DNA from: Gaeumannomyces sp. JS-464
Taxonomy: Eukaryota; Ascomycota; Sordariomycetes; Magnaporthales; Magnaporthaceae
Reading direction: 5' to 3'
Assembly (NCBI GenBank): GCA_002197995.1
Contig: NGZR01000002.1
Location: forward strand, 9,114,001-9,178,000
Length of the DNA: 64,000 nucleotides
The position numbers were made by a program, and so were the translations under genes. Under the pieces are notes generated by a model. That model did no database searches. It saw only the letters and a list, made by a program, of their open reading frames with translations, and was not told the origin of the DNA. Each line of letters begins with the position of its first letter. Position 1 is the first letter of the stretch. Shown here one piece after another: positions 21,375 to 30,624 of the stretch.

Positions 21375-24300
21375 TTTTAACTAATCCTGTTTAGCATTTA
21401 CCGGAAGTACGAACAATACGATAATAGCGATTTTAAAAGCTAGCAAAACAGCGCTTACGGCTAGTTTCGACTACGGTAGCGTAACTTACACCACCGCTAA
21501 TGCTTTTAACCTTTTTTAACTTGTAGCTAAGGAATTACAGCAAAGTAAAAATAAGCTAGCCGAAACCGAGGTTAAAGCGACCGGAATCGGCGGTTAGCCG
21601 AAACCCACGGTGCTTACGTACAAATTCCCCACATTTAACAAATACGATAGGAAAAAAGGGAAGCTAAAAACTTTTTTTACTAAATGCAAAAAGTATTTCC
21701 TGTTTTACTAAACTTATTTCGAACGAAAAAAACAAAAAGTTGCTTACGCCGCCACGCGCTTAAATGGCAAAGTTAAAAACTAGTTCGAACTTATATGGGC
21801 GGATTACTTAAAAGGATATAACGAGTTTAACGAAAATAAAAGGTCGTATTTGCCAGCTTTAACCGGTTCGGAGAAAAAATCGCCAAAATGTTCGGACAAA
21901 TCGATAAAAAAAAAGTGGCTAAAAAAAAGCTATTTTAGCTTTAATAAAAAGGAACAGCGTTAACTTACGTTTTAAAATTCCAGCGATTCGTTAATAAACT
22001 TAATTAAATTAAGCAAACCAAAATCACCCACTTTTATAACGGTTTACGGGATAATGTAAAAAACGAAATGGTTAAGGTTAAACGACCAAAAGCTTTCGCC
22101 GAATACGTTATTACGGCCGTTAGGATTAGCGATAAGCTATACGAACGAAAGCTGGAAAAAAAAGGCTAATAACCTAAAACTATGGTATAAAGCAAAGCTA
22201 ACTAGAAAAAAGCTAAGCAATAATAATCGATAACGTTAAAAACACATTTTAAACTTATGGACTTTAATGCGGGAGCTACGCATTAAAAGAAAGCCCGGTT
22301 CCAAAATCCCAAAAATAGGAAGTGCTTTAAATGTGGCCAATTAAGCCACATAAAAAAAAACTACCCGCAACGTAATAAACGCCAAACAGCGGTAACCCGG
22401 AAAGCGGAAAACAGGAAAAACGACAACCTGTGCCTTAAAGCAGCGTTTAATTGGACTTTTTATTATAAAAACTCGTGCCCGGTACATTAGTTTAATAAAA
22501 ACGCATTAGGATGGTCCTTTTAAAAAAGGCTGGCTATAATGCGTAAAAAACCCAGCAAAAGCCCCATTAAGCTCGAATACGACAGCGAAAGTAAGCAGTA
22601 CGTTATATGCGAACTTACGAAATCCGAAAAAAAAAAAAAACAATATCGCCCGGATCGTTGCCGAAATTAAAAGAACAAAGCAAAGGTTAAACAATTCGGC
22701 ACTCGAAAAAGGGTACGAGGCTTTACCCGGCGAAATTAGCAATAAAAAAGGGATTTCTTTAAACACAAACGACGAAATTAACCGCGAGCCGCTAGGCTAA
22801 ACTTACCTCGTAAAAAGCTACGAAAAAAAACCAAACCTTAGCTAAACGATTCGAACGTTCGACGTTAGTAAAGCATACACCTCGCTTAGGTTTTCCAAAA
22901 ACGACCGATAGTTTTAAAACCAGCTTAAACCATTTGGAGGGGTAATGCGCAAAGAACCGGCCCACGGCGACGATAGCTAATTTTTGGACTGGTTTCGGAA
23001 TGATTAAGCCGTAACGTACTACGGAAAACCTTACGACGGGGCCCCGGAAATGGAACGACGGGATACGGAGGGATATCCGCTTAATTACCCAAATTTGGAT
23101 CCTAATTCGACAAAATATGTCGAACTTTTCTAAGCAAAATGCACATAGGATAAATGCCAATAGCATTTAGCGATTAAGTTAAAAGTCGACTTTTTCCCTA
23201 AAAAAAATAGTAAAAGGCTTGTTAAGCACCCAAAGCGAAACTGGCAATTTCCGAAGTGGAAATTTAAAACGGTGGATTTCCGACAAACCACCGCCACTTT
23301 CGCGCCGTTACCAAAATACTTTATGCTATGCATATTAAAAGTCCTAATATACCACAACTGCGGGAAGTTAAAATGCAAAATGCATATAAAAAAAAGCAAA
23401 AGCTTGGACCGACGGGTTTACCCGGTCCGGAATGCTTGCAAATAAAAGAAAAGCACTTTAGGAAGTAAAAAACTAAGGAATCCACCCGAGATAAAAGCAC
23501 GGCGTAAAGCATAACAACGAACAAAAACCTTAACCGCTACGAACATCGATTAACATTAACATTTAATGGTTATGCTATTGCATAAAGGAAAAAGGCTAAA
23601 CGCTTTAATCGATAGCGGGGCCTAAAGCAATTACCTTTCGCTAAAAACTATTACGGCAGGTAAGGTGGCTGCAAAAAAAGGCCAAAAAGAAATGTATTAA
23701 AAAGAAATCGAGGCCGGAAGCTTAAACGCGTGCCGTGCACTTTATTTACTTGGAAGGGGCTTATTTAATCGGCTGCTAAGCCCGTGCGCTTAAAAAACCC
23801 CTTACATGCCGTAACAAAAACAGCGAAAAGGTACGGCATTTTAATATAAAGGAAATAAAAACCGTACAGTTTAAAAACTGTAAAAAGGAAACCAATTACG
23901 TTTAATAATGGTTTTATCGATAAAAAAACCGATCACTTTAAATTTCGATACCAACGGAAAAATTTTCAAATAACCCTGGACGTTATGGATATAAAAAGGG
24001 TAAATGTAATTTTAAAAATCCCCTAGCTTAAAAAGCACAACCCACGAATAAATTAAACCACCGGCCAAATTTAATAAAAGGAGCCACTAGCAACCGAGGA
24101 AGCTTAAAAGCTACGAGCCCCGAACAATGCGCAAATAACACTACTAAAGGCAGCCATAACGGTGGCAAAACAAAGCAGCCAGTTTAGGAAGTTAATAATA
24201 ATAAATTCGCGATTATTTAGCAATAACATCGATTAAAACGAATAAACGGAGCTCGTCGCCCAAATAAAAAACGTCCCAAAAAAGTACCACAAATATTAAA

Positions 24301-27030
24301 AGTTGTTTAAAAAAACCCTAATAACCGAACTTCCGGAACATAAGCCGTTCGACTTTAAAATTAAGCTTAAATTAAAAGCATAACTTAAATACTAAAAGCT
24401 GTATTAACTTACCCCTCGATAATAAAAGGTGTTAAAAGAACAGTTAAAAAAGGACCTATAAAAGGGATTTATCCGTCCTTTTAATTCGCCAGTAAAATAC
24501 GGGATTTTTTGGAAGCCCAAAAAAAATGGGACGGATCGAATATGTATTAACTACCGCCTATTAAACAAAGTTACTGTAAAAAATCGGTATCTTTTACCTT
24601 TTATTAACGAGCTAAAAAACATGCTCGGGAAAGCCTAGTACTTTACGGCTTTGGACTTACGCAAAGCTTACGGCTTGTTACGGATTAAAAAAGGCCAAAA
24701 ATGGTTAACAACTTTTAAAACAAAACTCGGGTGTTACGAATTTTTAATAATAACCTTCGGTTTTACTAATGCGCTAGCTATATTTTAAAAAATAATTAAC
24801 CACGTACTGCGCGAACATTTTGGGGTTTTTGTATTCGCGTACCTGGATAATATCCTAATCTTTTTAAAAATAATGGAAAAGCATAAAAAACACGTTTATA
24901 AAATGCTTTAAAAGCTGCTTAACGCAAAGCTTTTAGTTAAACCAGAAAAATGCGTATAATATACTTAAAAAGTTACATTTTTAAAATTCGTAATTATATT
25001 AGGACAAATTGCGATAAACCTTAAAAAAGTTAAAAAAATAAAAAACTGGCCCGTATTTAAAAACGTTAAGGAAATACGAGGGTTTTTTAACTTCGTAAAC
25101 TTTTATAAAAGGTTTATCCAAAAATGCAGCAAAAAGGCAGCACTATTTACGAATTTTACTAAAAATAACACCCAATTTTATTAGGGGAAATAAAACAAAA
25201 AGCTTTCGAAACGCTACGGGACGCAATAGTATAAAAGCCAGTACTATATTGCTAAACTTAAAAAAACCATTCGAAATCGAAATTAACGCGTTAAATTATA
25301 CGATCGAAGGACAATTCGGATAACGAAACAACCAAAAAAAGCTACATTTATATGCTTTTTTTTCGTAAAAACTTAACGGATTTAAGTTAAATTACTAAAT
25401 TCACGATAAAAAACTTTTCGCAATTATTCGAGCTTTCGAAAAATGGCGCCCGTATTTATACGAAACAAACTATTAGGTTATGGTATACATCGATTATAAA
25501 AATCTATTACATTTTACTATAAGCAAAAACTTAAATAAAAGATAAGTCCGGTAAAGCGAGTTTTTTTTAAAATTATAACGTCCGGATCGAATACCGGAAA
25601 GGATTGGAAAACGGCAAAACAAATGCTTTTAACCGCCGATTAAACCACAAAATTAACATATTAAAACAAACTCGTGTAATCCTAGCGCAAAAACCTAACG
25701 AATCCTTAATTCCGGTTTAGCGAACGCTAGCTAAAACAAAAAACAGGAAAAATAAACCCCTAAAAAATCCTACAATTTATAAACAATTGGCTTATAAACA
25801 TTAAAAAATAACCAAAACTTGGAAACGCTTTCGGCAGCATTACGGGTTTATAAAAACCCGCGCCGAAATATAAAAAGCAATTAAAAATTGTAAAAGCTAT
25901 GCGAAAAATAAAGCCAGCAAACATAAACCTTACAAACTATTATAACCTTTACCGGCGTTTAATAAAGCATAGTAAAAAGTTACCATAAACTTTATCGTTA
26001 AACTTTCTAAATCGAAAAAGCTTTTAACGAATATCTAATATAAAGCATTTTTAATAATAATAAATAAGCTTACCAAATACGCTTTGTTTTTACCTTACAA
26101 AAAAAGCAGCAATGTTAAAAAATTGGCATATACCTTTATTAAAAACGTAATAGCGGAATACGAAACGCCGAACCGCTTAATTACGGATAAAAATAAGCTA
26201 TTTATAAGCAAATTTTAAAAAGGACTTACGGCTAGCTTAAAAGCAAAGCACTTTTTATTAACTGCCTATTATTCGCAAACGGATAAACAAATAAAACGGA
26301 TAAACCAAACCATAAAACAATACTTACGGCATTACGTTAATTACAAATAAATAACTAGATATAACTATTCCTTATAGCGCAATTCGCGTATAACAGTTTA
26401 ATGCACGAAAGCATAAAAACCACACCGTTTTACGCAAACTACGGGTTTACATTTACGGCGTACAAAAAACCTAAAGCGGGAAAGCACGCTTTTACAGCAG
26501 GAATACAAGTGAAAAAGCTTACTAAACTGCATAAACAATTCCAAAAAAAGCTCGAAAAATTACGACAAAACATATCCACTTAAACAAATAAAAAAAGAAT
26601 TAAAAAACCGACTTTTAAAAAGGGGATAACGTTTATTTTTTTCGACGCAATATTAAAACAAAACGACCAAACGATAAGTTAAACCATAAAAAACTGGGAC
26701 CTTTTAAAATGCTAAAAAAAATTTCGAACGTTAATTACGAACTTTAATTACTACCAACCATAAAATCCCACCCGGTTTTTCACGTTTCCTTATTCGAACT
26801 AGCCCCGCCGGGCTTTAAAAGCAACGAGTTAATAAAAGTTAACGCAAAATAAAAATACGAAATCGAGGAAATCCTAAGCGAGGATATAATCGACGAAACT
26901 AAGCACTATTTGGTTAAATAGGTAGGGTACGAAATCGAAAAAAGCACGTAAAAAAAGGAAGCTAACTTTAAAAAAGCGCCGGAAGCTTTGGAGGAGTACT
27001 AGCGAAAGGCCTTAAAAAAAAAGTTAACCT

Positions 27031-27408
27031 TTATGCCGAAACTCGAATTCCAATTCGAAACACCCGCACCAAAGTAAACTTACCAATCCGAAACAAAGCT
27101 AAAAGATCGAGGTCCGGGTTAATTACAAAATCGGCCCAGCTCGGGGATAGCGAAGGAAACTCGGGAGCTAATAAATCGAAAAGCCCAAAAAAAACCGGCG
27201 TGCTTACCTTTTCGGCTTCCTCCCGCTTAACACGCTCCAATTCCTCTACGAAGTTAATACCGCGCCGAATCGCGCGTATTTTTTTTTCGTTCCATATACG
27301 CCGCTGTTTTTGCAAACGTATAACCTTTTCCATCGCAATTTCCAATTCCAAATTTAGCTTAAAGCATTGGGCGAAAATATAACGAAGCTTTTTAAAAAAA
27401 GGACCCAA
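27031..27408 (-). CDS. Antisense open reading frame at the 3' end of the inner retrotransposon
   Basis: A 125-codon ATG-initiated frame runs opposite to gag-pol, between the chromodomain and the 3' LTR of the inner element. It is one of the longest open frames in 13 kb of stop-rich sequence. The first half is basic and helix/coiled-coil-like (EKVIRLQKQRRIWNEKKIRA, then FVEELERVKREEAEKV); the second half is hydrophobic and Pro-containing. I do not recognise it. It may be a retained accessory gene of the element, a captured fragment, or a chance survivor of RIP, since antisense frames can escape the Gln-to-stop changes. Confidence 0.3.
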   Translation of the reverse strand: MGPFFKKLRYIFAQCFKLNLELEIAMEKVIRLQKQRRIWNEKKIRAIRRGINFVEELERVKREEAEKVSTPVFFGLFDLLAPEFPSLSPSWADFVINPDLDLLALFRIGKFTLVRVFRIGIRVSA

Positions 27409-27738
27409 AATGTCGCAGCCCGTTTAGTTAAAACGCAAGCATTCCATATAACGAAAAAAATCCTAAAGCGAAGCAAAACACTTTTCCTGCTTTAAAACTT
27501 CGAAGCAGTAGAAATAAAAAGGCATTAAAATAGCAAATGTAAAGATAAAAGCTAAAAAGTCCTTACGACGAAAGGTTAAAGCACTAACCACGGAGGATTT
27601 CTTTTTTTGCACCCGACTAAACATTTTGTTAGCTAAAAAAGGGAATGGGAAAAGGTAAAAAAGAAAGTACTTACCATTAACAAAAGGGAAAAGCAGCAGT
27701 TATAGCCAAAAGGATTTAGCCTGGGAAGGGAAACCTAA

Positions 27739-28228
27739 TGTTACGACCAGATACAGGGACAGGAAACGGGGAAAAGGAGGGAACGGTGGCTTAAAGCACT
27801 GCGAACCCGAGCGGGGCACGACCACGCCCAGGGCCCTCCTCCCCCTGTTACGTAACCAGGTTACTTAAGCCAAAAGTAATTTGTAATTTGCCAAAAATCA
27901 CAAATTATAGGGAAAAATAATTTGCGATTTGCCAAAAATCACAAATCGCAGGGAAAGGTGATTTGTAATCTGCTATAAATTACAAATTAGGGACGATTGC
28001 CACACAAAAACTACGAATATAAGTAAAGGAGGTTTCCTACCACCTTAAATAGCTTGGACTAAGGCTTCGGCATTAGTTAACCTAAGTTAGCTCCAAGGCA
28101 CCCCCTTGGGCAAGCAATTAAACTACTGTTACCAAGTTACCAAGTTCCTTTAAAACCCCCTGACCAGCGTACTGTTCCAACACCTCTCTTAGGTGTCCTA
28201 CCCTAGGAGCAAAAGCCTGTTTGTAACA
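27739..28228 (+). repeat. Inner element 3' LTR (490 bp)
   Basis: A direct repeat of 20885-21374 with the same TGTTACGACC...TTTGTAACA ends. It is preceded by the purine-rich gggaagggaaa tract that would serve as plus-strand primer. Confidence 0.95.
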
Positions 28229-28233
28229 AATAA
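28229..28233. repeat. Target-site duplication AATAA (right, inner element)
   Basis: Matches 20880-20884. It shows that the inner element integrated into the outer one about 40 bp from the outer 5' LTR. Confidence 0.9.
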
Positions 28234-28270
28234 ATCATTGTAAGCGGTCCTAAATGGAAAAAAAATTATT

Positions 28271-28581
28271 TGTTATAAGGGTGCAATGCAGGCTTAAAAG
28301 GGTTGGTCTTTATTATAAAAGCTAATAATCTTTCATGGCCTTAAAAAATGTTTAAGGAGCCAGAATCTGCTAAGGGGTTTATAAAAGGTGCAGGGATTAA
28401 ATAGCCAAATCCTCGTGGCCCGTGCGGAGGCTTCGCCCACTTATGCCCCCGCCGTTGGCCCGATTGGTAGCCCCATCTGGATGACTGGCTCCGCTGCTCC
28501 GGCGCCTACTTCCTGCAGGCGCTCGGTCTCTCGGGCCTTTGTGAGGCTTTTCCCAAGAGTTAAGGATGCCTCCGTGTGACA
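28271..28581 (-). repeat. Outer element 5' LTR (311 bp)
   Basis: Direct-repeat partner of 14283-14593. It is followed by AGGGG at 28582-28586, identical to the left duplication. Confidence 0.92.
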
Positions 28582-29851
28582 AGGGGCCCCTTGGCGCAGA
28601 AAGGGGGCATACATGGATTGGGAGGGAGGCAGTGTCACTGGAGTCCTCCCCTTCGGGTTCACAGACCCCTTTCTCGCCCGGCAGAGGGACGAGACCAGTG
28701 CTGACGTAGAACGGTGATAGACCCAAGACCGATAAAGGAAGAACGGCAAGGTGATGTTTATGCAAGTAACATGATCCTTTAGTCCGTGGAGGGCCTAGAC
28801 CTTGACCGTATATCCTGCAATCTAGACTCCTTCTTGTCCTAGGGCAGGGCACCGTGGGAGTTCACGCGGAGGTAGGAGTCCTTTTGGTGGAGGGTCACGG
28901 GCGCCAAGCTAATGCGAGGGAGGGAGGCGAGGAGCTTGAAAGGATGTCACTGCCACAGTGGCCAGTCTGGCCGCCACGCCCCTTGGCTCACAGCTATGAC
29001 AAATACCTTAGGCGTGGTATCTGGAGCGGCATGAATGCTATCAACGAGAAAAAAGTGAGGCGAAAGACGCGATTCCCACCGAACTAGTTATGTAGTTCCA
29101 CATGCACCGCAGATCATGTCTTCTTTTATCATTTGGCCACAACCCCCGAACCTACCTACGTAACTGGGAGACCTGTGATCGTCAGGACCGTTGCGGAGGC
29201 CTCACGCCTCGAACTTGGCTCATTGATCGCCGCCTCGGGACCTCGCGACTCCGGTCGATTCTATGAAGGGACTGCATGCCTGGGCATCGGCCGGCGTGCC
29301 GATCAGTTCCCAAAGGGGAAAAGAGAAAGCTGACTAGGAATCGGGGCTGAAGTGTTGTAGGGATGGATACCAAGGCTCTCTTCACATCATCAACGTCGCC
29401 CGCGTCCCGTCCCGCCCTGGACGAGCGATGCCAGCCCTAGTCGCATGAATCACTGGACCCGGTGCCCGGCACGACTCTTTTGGGCACGCACCAAGCTGTG
29501 GGCACGGTTGGGTCGACTGTTCTGACGACTCTGGTAGCTATCGGTTCCCTATTTGAAGCATCACGTCGGTAGAAGCTGTAATCGAGAAAGCTCGGTCTAC
29601 ATTTACATGTGCGATTTCTGTCTAGCAAAAAGCCACAAGGTATGTAACGCACAATGAGTATCATCCCCACTTCCAAACACTGTTCCATCTTGACCCTGTT
29701 CGCCTAGCCCACCGTTTCCGCAGCAATAAAACAGCATCAGATGAACCGTAAAAGAAACCAAACGCCAACAAAGAGAACGCCACCAGGGCTACCTTGACAT
29801 ATCAAACAAACTAGTCTCGTGGAAACTGCCATTAGTGATCCCTTTGCGCCC
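28582..29851. other. Right flank of the nested retrotransposons
   Basis: Normal-GC sequence between the outer LTR and velvet-like gene E. Short open frames only; none is convincing and no repeat is seen. Confidence 0.5.
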
Positions 29852-30624
29852 TCAGATAAAGTCGATAAAATCACTGCTATCAATTTGGAGGTTGTCCATA
29901 TTGTGATGGTCCTGGAGCCGGAACAAAAGTCTCTGGACGGGTTTGCCTGCAAATAGTGGTCGGTCAACATCAAAGGAGCACAAAGTGAAGGTCGTGTATC
30001 TTACTAAGTTTCTCCTTGGGAACGCTGCCCTCCATGACTCGGATGGGGCCCGAGACGACCCTCGCGACAGGCTCCGCATATTCAGAAGCGGTAGACCTCG
30101 ACGTGCAGAGCATAAGTCCCAGGCCAGGCGATCTTGAGGCCCGAGAAGGCAAAGTAGAGGTGGACGTCCCTCCGTCGGCACACCTACTCCACCGGAGACG
30201 TCCAGGCGGCCTTGTTGTTGCTAGCGCTGTTGCTGCTGCTGCTGCTACCACCACCGGCACGGCTGCTGCCGCCGGCGCTTCGCTTCTTGGAGCTCTCCCT
30301 GGCCGGGTCGACGATGATGGGGTCCGAGTATGTGGGCTGGAGGCGTGGCACATCAGGGCGTGCGTGCCGCGCTGCGACTCGAGGGCTTCCTGGTAGTTTG
30401 AGGTGCCCGGGATCACGGCGGCCTCGACGGGCTGGTCATCCAGCGTGACGAGGCTGCAGTGGGCGTAGACGGTCTCGCCGGCCTGGTTCGGGGCAGGATG
30501 CGGACCGCCACGGGCGGGATCAGCTGCCCCACCCCGCGTACGAGATGGGCTGGACGACGAAGCTGAGGTCCCACGACCTGCGGATGTCCTCGTCGCTCAG
30601 GTGCTGATGTTGCTGGTCAGACAT
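29852..30624 (-). CDS. Velvet-domain protein E (about 250 aa; several frameshifts)
   Basis: The member most like a classical velvet domain. Start ATG at 30624 (MSDQQHQHLSDEDIRRSWDL). Following the protein across frames gives LSFVVQPISYAG, then LIPPVAVRILP, GETVYAHCSLVTLDDQPVEA, a Ser/Gly/Asn-rich loop, FAFSGLKIAWPGTYALHVEV, and PVARVVSGPIRVMEGSVP. These match, in order, the velvet positions for 'VxQxP', 'DPPPIVQL', 'SLW', 'FxFxDLxVxxxGxYRLRF' and 'VxSxPFxVxxAKxFPG'. An intron at 30004-29947 (GTAAGA...TTTGCAG, 58 nt) keeps phase, and the last exon ends SSDFIDFI at 29852. About five 1-base shifts are needed (near 30530, 30490, 30348, 30185 and 30085). The gene may be intact with assembly indels, or decaying beside the retrotransposons; the sequence alone cannot decide. 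Confidence 0.62.

Larger units (their letters stand above)
20885..28228 (+). mobile_element. Inner Ty3/Gypsy chromovirus, RIP-inactivated, inserted into the outer element
   Basis: A 7.3-kb LTR element with 490-bp LTRs and AATAA duplications, in plus orientation. In order: gag zinc knuckle at 22323-22364 (CFKCGQLSHIKKNY, with the last Cys codon TGC changed to TAC); aspartic protease (ALIDSGA, followed by a stop) at 23602-23625; reverse transcriptase from about 24540 with FGFTNALAIF and YLDNIL at 24840-24857 (catalytic DD changed to DN); RNase H (IDYKNLLHFT, normally TDHKNL) near 25483; integrase at about 26000-26580 (LITDKNKLF, INQTIKQYLR); a chromodomain (YEIEEILSEDI, HYLVK, VGYE) at about 26850-26960; and a purine-rich primer tract near 27722-27733. 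Changes at motif residues are of the CpA-to-TpA type. No intact protein remains. Confidence 0.93.
14283..28581 (-). mobile_element. Outer Ty3/Gypsy chromovirus, RIP-inactivated and split by a second element
   Basis: An LTR retrotransposon in minus orientation, bounded by 311-bp LTRs (28271-28581 is its 5' LTR, 14283-14593 its 3' LTR; both have TG...CA ends) and by AGGGG duplications. Fragments read on the minus strand in gag-pol order: a degenerate zinc knuckle (GKSGHIRN) near 18560; a protease-like segment at 18287-18048; reverse transcriptase with YFDNLL at 17147-17130 (canonical YFDDxL); the downstream RT/RNase H block (DCQSFVSFANF) at 17037-16840; integrase (NYEITNWVDLLPIAEFAYNN) at 15471-15262 and its C-terminal part at 15174-14959; and a chromodomain (LYRVK, EGYPKDE) at about 14930-14750. 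Stops stand where Gln or Trp codons are expected. The element is interrupted at 20885-28228 by the inner element. Confidence 0.92.
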
